Origin: Flavobacterium ammonificans
GTDB taxonomy: Bacteria > Bacteroidota > Bacteroidia > Flavobacteriales > Flavobacteriaceae
Length of the DNA: 64,000 bases
Reading direction: 5' to 3'
Assembly: GCF_020886115.1 (NCBI RefSeq)
Contig: NZ_AP025185.1
Location: forward strand, 1,240,001 to 1,304,000
Shown here: in pieces, positions 40,736 through 50,107 of the stretch
How positions within the stretch are numbered: position 1 is the stretch's first letter
How the letters are laid out: each line of letters begins with the position of its first letter
Notes under the pieces: model-generated
Told to the model about the DNA's origin: nothing
Database searches by the model: none
What the model saw: the letters and a program-made list of their open reading frames with translations, nothing else
Program-made: the position numbers and the translations under genes

Positions 40736-40795
40736 ACTAATTCGCACAATTCGATATATTAGCGTAATTCGCGAAAATTCGTAAAATTAGAAACT

Positions 40796-41665
40796 ATGAA
40801 AGGAATTATACTCGCCGGAGGATCCGGTACACGACTACACCCATTGACATTAGCAATGAGTAAGCAAATGATGCCTGTCTATGACAAACCGATGATTTAT
40901 TATCCTTTGTCGACTTTGATGATGGCTGGAATCCATGAAATTTTGATTATTTCAACGCCTCATGATTTGCCTAATTTTCAAAAATTATTGGGTGATGGAT
41001 CGCAAATTGGTTGCCAATTTAGTTATGCCGAACAAGCTGTTCCTAACGGGTTAGCACAAGCTTTTGTAATTGGTGCTGATTTTATTGGGAATGATTCGGT
41101 GGCATTAGTTTTAGGGGATAATATCTTCTTTGGTGCACACATGCAAGAATTATTGCAATCCAATACGAAGCCTGATGGCGGAGTGGTTTTTGCCTATCAT
41201 GTTTCAGATCCAGAGCGCTATGGAGTAGTAGAGTTTGATGCTGATTTAAAGGCGCTTTCTATAGAAGAAAAACCATTGGAACCGAAATCGAATTATGCCG
41301 TACCGGGTTTGTATTTTTATGATAATTCGGTGGTTGAAATAGCTAAGAATATTCAGCCATCAGCCCGAGGAGAATATGAGATTACCGATGTTAACAAGGA
41401 ATACTTACAACAAGGGAAGTTGAAGGTGGGTATATTAAGTCGTGGAACTGCTTGGTTGGATACCGGAACTTTTGCCAGTTTGATGCAAGCTGGACAGTTT
41501 GTACAAGTGTTAGAAGAGCGTCAGGGTTTAAAAGTAGGTTGTATTGAAGAAATTGCTTGGAGACAAGGATTTATTTCTACGGAACAGTTAAAGGCTTTAG
41601 CAGAGCCATTGCGTAAATCTGGATATGGTGACTACCTTATGGGTGTGATAAAAAATAAATTGTAA
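40796..41665 (+). CDS. rfbA: Glucose-1-phosphate thymidylyltransferase
   Basis: The 289-residue enzyme begins '[20 protein letters not shown]', the nucleotide-binding signature. '[20 protein letters not shown]', '[10 protein letters not shown]', '[16 protein letters not shown]', 'PGLYFYDN' and '[10 protein letters not shown]' follow, as in all RfbA/RmlA proteins. It makes dTDP-glucose, the first step to dTDP-rhamnose. It is complete and colinear with the family. Confidence 0.96.
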   Translation: MKGIILAGGSGTRLHPLTLAMSKQMMPVYDKPMIYYPLSTLMMAGIHEILIISTPHDLPNFQKLLGDGSQIGCQFSYAEQAVPNGLAQAFVIGADFIGNDSVALVLGDNIFFGAHMQELLQSNTKPDGGVVFAYHVSDPERYGVVEFDADLKALSIEEKPLEPKSNYAVPGLYFYDNSVVEIAKNIQPSARGEYEITDVNKEYLQQGKLKVGILSRGTAWLDTGTFASLMQAGQFVQVLEERQGLKVGCIEEIAWRQGFISTEQLKALAEPLRKSGYGDYLMGVIKNKL

Positions 41666-41790
41666 GATTAGGTTGAAATAATTTAGAAATTAGTAGTCTT
41701 AGATTCCATTTATTTGTTTAATTTTGAATGAAATGAAAATGTATTTGTTAAAAAACATTTAGAATAAGCTAGTCATTTGATTACCAATAT

Positions 41791-43743
41791 ATGTTAAATA
41801 AAAAAGACAATTCGGTTTCTATTTTTTCTAAAAAAAATTTGAAATTTAGCATCAGCAGTTTGAATTATTTACCAAGATGGATTATCCTGGCAATAGATTT
41901 TACCGTTCTAGTTGCTGCTTGTGTTTTTAATTTTTTGCTTTTTAGGGGTACTGGTTTGAAATTTATTTTCACCCCTTATTGGAGAGAACTAGTCAGTTTC
42001 TTTCTCATAATGAATGTCTTTTCTTTTTGGTTGTTTAGAACCTACTCTGGAATTATTCGACATTCCTCTTATATAGATGCTGTGAAATTATTGTTTTCAC
42101 AGATTTCAATTTTAGTATTCTTTTTAGTATTCAATTTGGTTTACGAATTGAATTTTAATGAAAAAGCCTACTTAAATACGGCTTTATTTGTCAATACGGT
42201 TTTTACATTTTGTGGCTTATTTCTGTATCGAGTTACAGTAAAACGCACCTTTGAATTGTACTTTTCAGAAAATTCAAAAAATCAATTGGTTCGCACTATT
42301 ATTTATGGTACCGATGCCAATGCCATTTCTGTTGCCAATGCCTTAAATTTTGAAACTCCAGCCCGGTTTAAAGTAATTGGATTTGTAGATCATCGCAATC
42401 AAAACGCTTCCAAAAGAATGTTGGATTTGCCTATTTTGGCCCAAAAGAAAAAACTGCCTGCTTTAATGCGATCAGTTGGTGCAGAGGGAATTATTATAGC
42501 TGATAAGGCATTAACAAAAGAAGAACAAATTGTAATTGTAGATCAATGTTTGGAATACAATTTTAAAGTATTTACTGTTCCATTGATTACCAATTGGGAG
42601 AATCAAAAAGAAATCTCTCAGAAAATCAAAAATATCCAGATTGAAGATTTATTGGAGCGTAAACCGATCGTTCTTGACGATAAATCCATTTCCAAACAAT
42701 TAAAAGACAAAACAATTTTAATCACTGGGGCTGCGGGTTCCATTGGAAGCGAAATAGTACGTCAAGTACTTAGTTTTGAGCCTAAATCTATAATTATGTT
42801 AGATCAAGCTGAAACTCCTTTGCATGAATTAACATTAGAAACCCAAGCTTTAGATACAAAATGTACTTTGCACAGTGTCATTGCTGATGTGAGAAGTAAA
42901 AAAGCCATGGAAGCTGTTTTTGCAGCTTACCAACCCCAAGTTGTCTACCATGCTGCTGCCTACAAACATGTTCCTTTAATGGAAGAAAATCCAGCTCAGG
43001 CTATCATTACCAATGTGAAAGGAACTAAGAATTTAGCTGATTTATCTTGTAAGTATGGCGTAGTGAAATTTGTAATGGTCTCAACTGACAAAGCGGTTAA
43101 TCCATCCAATGTAATGGGTGCGAGTAAACGTATTGCAGAAAAATATGTGCAGTCTTTACAATGGAAGCATAGTAATGAAACTACTGGTGTTGTCACTCGA
43201 TTTATTACGACTCGTTTTGGAAATGTATTGGGTTCCAACGGATCAGTAGTGCCTTTATTTACCAAACAAATTGCTGAAGGCGGCCCTTTAACTATTACAC
43301 ATAAAGATATTATTCGTTATTTCATGACGATTCCAGAAGCTTGTCAATTAGTTCTAGAGGCAGGTGCTATGGGTAACGGAGGAGAAATTTATATATTTGA
43401 TATGGGTAAACCGGTCAAAATATACGATTTGGCAAGAAAAATGATTAAACTCGCTGGTTTTATTCCAGATGTAGATATTAAAATTGACATTGTAGGGCTT
43501 CGACCAGGGGAGAAGTTATATGAGGAATTGTTAAATGATAATTCAAAAACAATTGCTACACACCATGAGAAAATCATGATTGCTCAAGAGAAGGAAGAAG
43601 AGTTTGAAGAACTGCATCAAGACATAATCGAATTGATTTCTGGTTCAGTGGTGTATGACAATGAGGCTATTGTAGCTCAAATGAAGAAAATTGTTCCTGA
43701 GTTTAAGAGTATGAATTCAACTTTTGAAGTGTTGGATAAGTAA
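41791..43743 (+). CDS. Membrane-bound UDP-GlcNAc 4,6-dehydratase (PglF/WbpM/CapD-like)
   Basis: The 650-residue protein has four to five N-terminal membrane helices (to about residue 150), a first Rossmann-like domain ('TIIYGTDANAISVANAL') and the catalytic SDR domain: 'ITGAAGSIGSEIVRQ' near residue 312, 'HAAAYKHVPLMEENP' and 'VSTDKAVNPSNVMGASKR', with Met in place of the usual SDR tyrosine as in WbpM/PglF. It retains C5 configuration and gives UDP-2-acetamido-2,6-dideoxy-xylo-4-hexulose, the substrate for the PglE-like enzyme at 32211. A clear terminator follows. Confidence 0.92.
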   Translation: MLNKKDNSVSIFSKKNLKFSISSLNYLPRWIILAIDFTVLVAACVFNFLLFRGTGLKFIFTPYWRELVSFFLIMNVFSFWLFRTYSGIIRHSSYIDAVKLLFSQISILVFFLVFNLVYELNFNEKAYLNTALFVNTVFTFCGLFLYRVTVKRTFELYFSENSKNQLVRTIIYGTDANAISVANALNFETPARFKVIGFVDHRNQNASKRMLDLPILAQKKKLPALMRSVGAEGIIIADKALTKEEQIVIVDQCLEYNFKVFTVPLITNWENQKEISQKIKNIQIEDLLERKPIVLDDKSISKQLKDKTILITGAAGSIGSEIVRQVLSFEPKSIIMLDQAETPLHELTLETQALDTKCTLHSVIADVRSKKAMEAVFAAYQPQVVYHAAAYKHVPLMEENPAQAIITNVKGTKNLADLSCKYGVVKFVMVSTDKAVNPSNVMGASKRIAEKYVQSLQWKHSNETTGVVTRFITTRFGNVLGSNGSVVPLFTKQIAEGGPLTITHKDIIRYFMTIPEACQLVLEAGAMGNGGEIYIFDMGKPVKIYDLARKMIKLAGFIPDVDIKIDIVGLRPGEKLYEELLNDNSKTIATHHEKIMIAQEKEEEFEELHQDIIELISGSVVYDNEAIVAQMKKIVPEFKSMNSTFEVLDK

Positions 43744-43764
43744 TACTTTTTTTAATAATAAATG

Positions 43765-43799
43765 AATCCCTAGAGAATATTTCTTTGGGGATTTTTTTG
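43765..43799 (+). terminator. Rho-independent terminator
   Basis: AATCCC (43765-43770) pairs with GGGATT (43888 is not involved; the 3' arm is 43788-43793). The pairing continues inward through AT and GU pairs to a 3-nt loop at 43778-43780. A run of T follows (43792-43798). It lies 22 nt after the dehydratase stop codon and marks the end of the main operon. Confidence 0.75.
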
Positions 43800-45516
43800 T
43801 ATATAGCCACTAAGGCGTAAAGGGTTGTTGTCGGTTGTCAGTTGTCTGTTCTTGGTTAATGGTAGTCGGTTGTTGGTTATCAGTTGTCAGTTGTTTGTCA
43901 TTGCGAACGCAGTGAAGCAATCTCAAGTAAACATTCTTTGTTTTTTGTTCAACATTCATTGTTCTACTATTGAATATTCAACATTGAATTTTGAACCTAA
44001 GTGTCGAGATTGAAGTTTTTACTTCGAATATCATAAATCGCATACCGTAAATTTTAAACACACTCCTAATCCCTCTGTAGACGGGAATGTATACTGCTAC
44101 TTACACGAATTGTTACATTTTCAAATTATTCAATTATTATATTTTTAGTGAGTCTTTGAGCTGTCATCCTGAGCTTGCCGAAGGACTTTGTGCTCTTTGT
44201 GATTAATTTGGAACCATATAAGTCATATAAGATAGTATAAGAAGTTGCTTCGCTCTGTTACAGTTCATTTAAGTAGTTTACCCTGAACACTTTTTTTTAA
44301 ATTGATCCTTCCCTTAATCGTACTTCGTATATCATAAATCATATAACACACCCCTAGCCCCTATAACTCTAGTTTTTATTGATTTTGTTTGGAATCGTTG
44401 AATCTTCGATTTCGAGAGGGGAACGCATTGTAGTTTGAAAATCGTCCCGAAGCGTCGGGATCGTACTTCGTACTTCGTACCTCGAATATTTTTAAACCAT
44501 ATAAGTCATATAAGATAGTATAAGAAGTTGCTTCGCTCTGTTACAGTTCATTTAAGTAGTTTACCCTGAACACTTTTTTTTAAATTGATCCTTCCCTTAA
44601 TCGTACTTCGCATATCTAATATCGTATATTTCTAAACCATATAAGTCATATAAGATAGTATAAGAAGTTGCTTCGCTCTGTTACAGCGCATTTAAATAGT
44701 ACATCCTGAATACTTACCGCTGCATTCTGAACCCTTCCTATATCGCAAATCGTAACTCGTATATCCGAAATCAACTAACACACCCCTAGCCCCTATAACT
44801 CTCGTTTTTATTGATTTTTTTGGAATCGTTGAATCTGCGATTTCAAGAGGGGAACGCATTGTAGTTTGAAAATCGTCCCGAAGCGTCGGGATCGTACTTC
44901 GTACTTCGTACCTCGAATATTTTTAAACCATATAAGTCATATAAGATAGTATAAGAAGTCGCTTCGCTCTGTTACAGCACATTTAAGTACTACAACCTGA
45001 ACACTTTTTTTTAAATTGATCCTTCCCTTAATCGTACTTCGTATATCATAAATCATATAACACACCCCTAGCCCCTATAACTCTAGTTTTTATTGATTTT
45101 GTTTGGAATCGTTGAATCTTCGATTTCGAGAGGGGAACGCATTGTAGTTTGAAAATCGTCCCGAAGCATCGGGATCGTACTTCGTACTTCGTACCTCGAA
45201 TATTTTAAACCATATAAGTCATATAAGATAGTATAAGAAGTTGCTTCGCTCTGTTACAGTTCATTTAAGTACTACAACCTGAACACTTAGAGCTGAATTC
45301 TGAACCTTTCCTATATCGTACCTCGCATATCAAATATCGTAAATTGCTAAACCATATAAGTCATATAAGATAGTATAAGAAGTCGCTTCGCTCTGTTACA
45401 GTTCATTTAAGTACTACAACCTGAACACTTACAGCTGAATCCTGAACACTCTCTTAAATCAAACATTATAAATTGCTACATTTCTAAATCGTCCCTCGTA
45501 AATCGTATATTGTTAG
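43800..45516. repeat. Large mosaic repeat array (about 1.7 kb)
   Basis: No gene. It starts with 'gttgtcggttgtcagttgtc' and a 27-bp element near 43896 ('gtcattgcgaacgcagtgaa'). At least six mosaic copies follow, each with 'ccatataagtcatataag' (near 44216, 44500, 44638, 44929, 45208, 45353), 'gttgcttcgctctgttacag' and 'cctgaacact'. Three copies of the TCCCGAAGCGTCGGGA hairpin lie near 44445, 44876 and 45157, and three long-form palindromes near 44344, 44778 and 45062. Module order is fixed, and the orientation is opposite to that of the 6-38 kb blocks. Confidence 0.85.
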
Positions 45517-45544
45517 TTTGTAAAAAGAATATATCTTAATTTTG
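45517..45544 (+). promoter_or_regulatory. Candidate promoter of the O-acylation pair
   Basis: TAATTTTG (45537-45544) matches TAnnTTTG, and TTTG lies at 45517-45520, a spacing of 16 nt. The start codon of the MBOAT gene is 27 nt downstream. Confidence 0.55.
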
Positions 45545-45571
45545 CGGTTTTAATTTCGACACCCCACATTT

Positions 45572-47005
45572 ATGTTTTTTAATTCGTTGTCTTTTGCGGT
45601 TTTTTTACCCATCGTATTTGTGCTGTATTGGTTTGTTTTTAACAAAAGCAAAGCCAGTCAGAATGCAGTGCTGATTGTAGCGAGTTATTACTTCTATTCC
45701 TGTTGGGATTGGCGTTTTTTGTTCTTGTTGGTATTTTCAACCTTCTTAGATTATTATACGGGGCTCCGAATCGAAAAGGGGAAAACGGATTTGGGACGAA
45801 AGTTTTGGTTTTGGTTGAGTATTGGGGTTAATCTTGGTTTTCTAGGCGTATTTAAATACTTTAATTTCTTTGCTAGTTCGCTATCCGAAGCTTTGAATGG
45901 GATTGGGTTGTCAACTAGTCCGTTGTTACTGAATGTTGTATTGCCTGTTGGGATTTCGTTTTACACCTTTCATGGTTTGTCCTATGTAATTGATATTTAT
46001 TTGAAACGCATCAAGGCCGAAACGAATTTTGTGGATTATTCACTATTTGTAAGTTATTTTCCGTTGTTAGTAGCTGGACCTATTGAACGAGCGACCCATT
46101 TATTACCTCAAGTAAAAGTCAAACGTCATTTTGATTTTGAAAAAGCCAAAGAAGGCGTTTATCAATTTTTATGGGGATTAGTCAAAAAAGTGGTCATTGC
46201 CGATACTTGTGCTACCTACGCCAATGCTATTTTCGATAATTATTCGGCGATGAATTCACTGTCGCTGATATTGGGAGCGGTCTATTTTGCTTTTCAGATT
46301 TATGGTGATTTTTCGGGCTATTCGGATATGGCTTTAGGAATGTCAAAGTTGTTCGGGATTGACTTATTGCGCAATTTTAATTATCCGTATTTCTCCAGAG
46401 ATATCGCCGAGTTTTGGCGCAGATGGCACATTTCGCTTTCGTCTTGGTTTCGAGATTACTTGTATATTCCGTTAGGAGGGAGTAGTGGAGGCATGGGAAT
46501 GAAAATTCGCAATACCTTTATTATTTTCTTGGTGAGTGGTTTTTGGCATGGTGCCAATTGGACCTTCATCGCCTGGGGATTGATTAATGCCATTTATTTC
46601 TTACCCTTATTGCTACTGAATAGAAACCGTTCTAATATGGAAACGGTGGTCTTGCAACGCAATTGGGATTCCGTTCGCGTTTTTGGAAGTATACTTACTA
46701 CTTTTTTAATGAGTTGTTTGGCTTGGATTTTCTTTAGAGCGAGTTCTATTAGCCAAGCGTTGCAGTATATCCAACAGATTTTTACTGACCAACATTTCAC
46801 CTCCCAATTTCTTAAAAATCAGCGATACAATTATGAGTTGCTCTTTTTGATTGCTGCTTTTGTTGTGGTAGAGTGGAATTATAGAACTCAAGTAGAACCG
46901 ATTTCAGGAAAGTATAGTGGTATTAAATTAGTCTTGTGTTTGGCCGCAATTTTGGCTTTGGGTACTTTTTCTGATTATAAAGAATTTATATATTTTCAAT
47001 TTTAA
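45572..47005 (+). CDS. MBOAT family O-acyltransferase (AlgI-like)
   Basis: The 477-residue polytopic protein opens 'MFFNSLSFAVFLPIVFVLYW' like AlgI and DltB. It has 'LLVAGPIERATHLLPQ', 'IYGDFSGYSDMALGMSKLFG', 'NFNYPYFSRDIAEFWRRWHISL', 'WFRDYLYIPLGG' and the conserved histidine in 'FWHGANWTFIAWG'. It passes acyl groups, usually acetyl, across the inner membrane to a periplasmic partner. The next gene overlaps its stop (TAATG) and encodes an SGNH-like protein, as in two-component O-acetylation systems. The pair is enclosed by two large repeat arrays and has its own promoter. Confidence 0.92.
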   Translation: MFFNSLSFAVFLPIVFVLYWFVFNKSKASQNAVLIVASYYFYSCWDWRFLFLLVFSTFLDYYTGLRIEKGKTDLGRKFWFWLSIGVNLGFLGVFKYFNFFASSLSEALNGIGLSTSPLLLNVVLPVGISFYTFHGLSYVIDIYLKRIKAETNFVDYSLFVSYFPLLVAGPIERATHLLPQVKVKRHFDFEKAKEGVYQFLWGLVKKVVIADTCATYANAIFDNYSAMNSLSLILGAVYFAFQIYGDFSGYSDMALGMSKLFGIDLLRNFNYPYFSRDIAEFWRRWHISLSSWFRDYLYIPLGGSSGGMGMKIRNTFIIFLVSGFWHGANWTFIAWGLINAIYFLPLLLLNRNRSNMETVVLQRNWDSVRVFGSILTTFLMSCLAWIFFRASSISQALQYIQQIFTDQHFTSQFLKNQRYNYELLFLIAAFVVVEWNYRTQVEPISGKYSGIKLVLCLAAILALGTFSDYKEFIYFQF

Positions 47006-47883
47006 TGCAAAAATTCATCCGTTTAATCGCCTTTATACTAATCGCTGTCTTGTTTTTGGCAGTAATACTAGATTGGGGATATACTACCATTTTTCAGCAA
47101 TCGTCAACTAGAGGAAAAATCGAATATGTCTATCATGCTGGTCCGCAACAGTACGATGTGGTTTTTTTAGGTTCCTCCCGAGCCAATAATCATTTTGTGG
47201 CGCCACTCTTTGAAGAAAAAGGAATTAAGGCCTTTAATTATGGCATGAGTGCTTCGCATTTGTTTGAAGCCTCCTTGTTGTTGAAGCTGATGGTAGAACG
47301 AAAATTTGTAATTAAAAAATTGATTCTGGAAACCGATATGAATTTGGCTAACGAAACCCGTGACGCTGGAATATCCGCTCAATTTCTACCTTATTTGCAC
47401 GATTCTGAAATTATAAAAGATCATTTTTCGGTAGAACAAGATTTCTGGAAGTTGTATTTTATTCCGTTTTACCGTTATTTGGCTTTTGATGCTAAAATTG
47501 GTTTTCGCGAAATGAACCGTAGTTGGCGTCAAGTGCCAACGAATTATTTAGATAATTTGGGATATCATCCTTTGGGCGGTAAGAAAAAGGGGAATATGAA
47601 AAATGATATTCGTAAGATGCAACCTTTGGATAATCGCTATTACAAAGAGATAAAAGCGATTTGTAAAGCCAATAATATCGAATTAATTGCCTTAATGACT
47701 CCTATGTGCTCCAACGTAAAGGGGATGGATTATTTTGATAGAGTGAAATCCAAATATCCTGAAATTCATAATTATGAGAATGCAGTTGAAGGAGACCAGT
47801 ATTTTTCTTCTTGCGGGCATTTGAACGATGAAGGCGCTCGAAAGTTTACCGAGATTATTTTGCAAGACTTCTTTGGGAAATAA
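47005..47883 (+). CDS. SGNH-like periplasmic acyl-transfer partner of the MBOAT protein
   Basis: The 292-residue protein has an N-terminal membrane anchor ('LIAFILIAVLFLAVILDWGY') and a periplasmic SGNH-like domain. Block I is 'VVFLGSSRANNHFV', with the serine of the GDS-type motif near residue 56. The last block is 'CGHLNDEGARKFTEI' with the conserved histidine and a nearby aspartate. By analogy with AlgJ/AlgX-type pairs it would place the acyl group on the polysaccharide. The exact target sugar is unknown. It ends the polysaccharide locus. Confidence 0.78.
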   Translation: MQKFIRLIAFILIAVLFLAVILDWGYTTIFQQSSTRGKIEYVYHAGPQQYDVVFLGSSRANNHFVAPLFEEKGIKAFNYGMSASHLFEASLLLKLMVERKFVIKKLILETDMNLANETRDAGISAQFLPYLHDSEIIKDHFSVEQDFWKLYFIPFYRYLAFDAKIGFREMNRSWRQVPTNYLDNLGYHPLGGKKKGNMKNDIRKMQPLDNRYYKEIKAICKANNIELIALMTPMCSNVKGMDYFDRVKSKYPEIHNYENAVEGDQYFSSCGHLNDEGARKFTEIILQDFFGK

Positions 47884-48815
47884 AATCAGTTATCTGTTTT
47901 CGGTTGTCAGTTTTCCATTCTTTGTTCAGCGTTCCATGTTCTAATGTTCACTATTCGACAAAGATTTTTATCATGAAGTTCTAAATAAACTTCGTAAATC
48001 GTACTTCGTATATCCTAAATCAATTAACACACCCCTAGCCCCTCTGTAGAGGGGAACGCCTTGTAGTTTGAATATCGTAAATCGTAAATTGTATATCGTA
48101 ACTCGTATATTTTTAAACCATATAAGTCATATAAGGAATTATAAGAAAGTCGCTTGCTCTGTTACAGTTCATTTAAGTAGTACAACCTGAACACTTTGAG
48201 CTGAATCCTGAACATTCCATATATCGCAAATCGTAACTTATATATCGTAAATCAAATAACACACCCCTAGCCCCTATAACTCTCTTTTTTATTGATTTTG
48301 TTTGGAATCGTTGAATCTTCGATTTGAAGAGGGGAATGTACTGCTAATTAGGCGAATTGTTACATTTATAAATTATTCAATTGCTATATTTTTAGCGAAT
48401 CTTTGAGCTGTCATCCTGAGCATGCCGAAGGACTTTGTGCTCTTTGTGTTTAATTTGGAACCATATAAGTTATATAAGAAAAAATAAGAAAGTTGCTTCG
48501 CTCTTTTACAGTTCATTTAATTAGTACAACCTGAACACTTAGAGCTGAATCCTGAACACTCTCTTAAATCAAATATTTTGAATTGTTACATTTTCAAATT
48601 GTTAGATTATTAAATCGTATATCTAATGTCGTAAATCGTACATTTTAAAACCATATAAGTCATATAAGATAGTATAAGAAGTTGCTTCGCTCTGTTACAG
48701 TTCATTTAAGTATTACAACCTGAACACTTACAGCTGAATCCTGAACACTCTCTTAAATCAAACATTATAAATTGCTACATTCCTAAATCGTACATCGTAT
48801 ATCGTATATCGTAAA
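47884..48815. repeat. Mosaic repeat array at the right end of the polysaccharide locus
   Basis: No gene. It contains a short-form palindrome CCCCTCTGTAGAGGGG near 48035, a long form near 48261-48336, three copies of 'ccatataagtcatataag' or close variants (48118, 48463, 48652), 'cctgaacact' modules and one 'tcctgagcatgccgaagga'. The orientation matches the 43.8-45.5 kb array. No repeats of these families are seen beyond it. Confidence 0.85.
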
Positions 48816-49937
48816 TTATATTTCTTTTTTCCAAAAACCTCTTACTAATACAACACAACTAGTAATAATCAATGGTGCTACAATCCAAAGATGTGCTTTG
48901 TTAAGTAGTAGTAGGGTGTAGGTTACTAGCGCAAACAAGTTGAGCCAAAGTGTATATCGTATTCCGTTTACATTTTTAGCTTTTGCAAATGCTAGTAGAA
49001 TGAGTAAAATAGGATTGAATAACAAGATGTTGTAGTTGTTACCTAGTTCTAAATGGGTAGAGTAGAGGCCTAAAATGATAAATACAATTCCTAGGATTCC
49101 CATAGTAGCCAAATAAATAGTGTCAATTGTTTTTTTGTTTATGAGAAGTACAAATGCTAATACGATTAGGTAAGTATACGGATTGTTCCACCAAGAGGAA
49201 TTCGTTTTTGGTTCAAATTCCAAAAGGGTTTTGTTTTCTTTTACGATAGGAAGTTGGTTAATTTGAATCTGATTCAAACTTTCTTTTAATTCAAATGGCA
49301 GAAAAATAGCAGTTCCAGCTTGATCTGTTTTGGTACCGAAAAGAATACTAGTTCCTAGTTGCTCATAAAAATGATTATTGAAATAAGGGAATAAAATGCT
49401 TCTATAAGTTGTAGTTGTATCTCCTTTTTTTACAATTATATTTTTAGTAAGCGCTTTGTTAATTACGTCTACTGTCATTGACGTACAGTTTTGGTCGATG
49501 AATTTATAGGTGTATTCGCGATTTTCTAGTAATAATGATTCATTTAACAAGTCAAATAATCGTTGTTTTTCAGTGGCCGAAAGGCGGAGTACTTGTTCGT
49601 ATACGGAACGTTTTTCGTAGCTATAATTAGTAATAAAATCAGTATATGAATTGGCTACTGCAAAATATTGGAGATTGCCTTTGGCGAATTTTAAGGCAAA
49701 ATTTGGGGTACCAAAATCAAAGGCACCATAATTATATACCACATCTATCCCATCTGCTTTGTCCTTTACTCGAATGGCGGTATGACCAAATAAGGCATAC
49801 ACTTCAGTACTGGTTCCGCAGGTCAATACACTTATTTCGGCTTCTTTCGAAAGGGAAATTGTTTGTGAAAAACTCAACGGAATACTCATCCAAAAGAGTG
49901 TGAATAGAATTATTTTTTGCAGATTAAGAAATTTCAT
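48816..49937 (-). CDS. DUF4105 membrane protein (Lnb-like lipoprotein N-acyltransferase family)
   Basis: 373 residues from Met at 49937, which gives a clean signal peptide ('FTLFWMSIPLSFSQ'). An in-frame upstream start at 49964 overlaps a TAATTTTG promoter element (49962-49969) and is rejected. The periplasmic DUF4105 domain shows 'LTCGTSTEVYALFGHTAIRV' with the conserved histidine and 'FIDQNCTSMTVDVI' with the conserved cysteine. Four to five membrane helices follow. DUF4105 proteins of Bacteroides have been described as Lnb, which N-acylates lipoproteins; function here is by family only. Confidence 0.8.
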   Translation of the reverse strand: MKFLNLQKIILFTLFWMSIPLSFSQTISLSKEAEISVLTCGTSTEVYALFGHTAIRVKDKADGIDVVYNYGAFDFGTPNFALKFAKGNLQYFAVANSYTDFITNYSYEKRSVYEQVLRLSATEKQRLFDLLNESLLLENREYTYKFIDQNCTSMTVDVINKALTKNIIVKKGDTTTTYRSILFPYFNNHFYEQLGTSILFGTKTDQAGTAIFLPFELKESLNQIQINQLPIVKENKTLLEFEPKTNSSWWNNPYTYLIVLAFVLLINKKTIDTIYLATMGILGIVFIILGLYSTHLELGNNYNILLFNPILLILLAFAKAKNVNGIRYTLWLNLFALVTYTLLLLNKAHLWIVAPLIITSCVVLVRGFWKKEI

Positions 49938-50107
49938 AGTTGGGTATATTGCTATTGTTTTCAAAATTAAACTTTTTTACAAAGAGTTACTATTTATAGC
50001 CTACAAATAATAATAAAGGAGTAGTTCAGGAGAAAAAACAGGGGTCAAAGGTTTTAGCATTCACTAATTGTATTAAATTTGCCTCCCAAGACAGTTATAT
50101 AAATAGT

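Noticed and set aside
43825..44013. 62-codon open frame after the main terminator
   Set aside because: It is composed of the 'gttgtcagttgtc' and 27-bp repeat modules; no protein family is recognisable.
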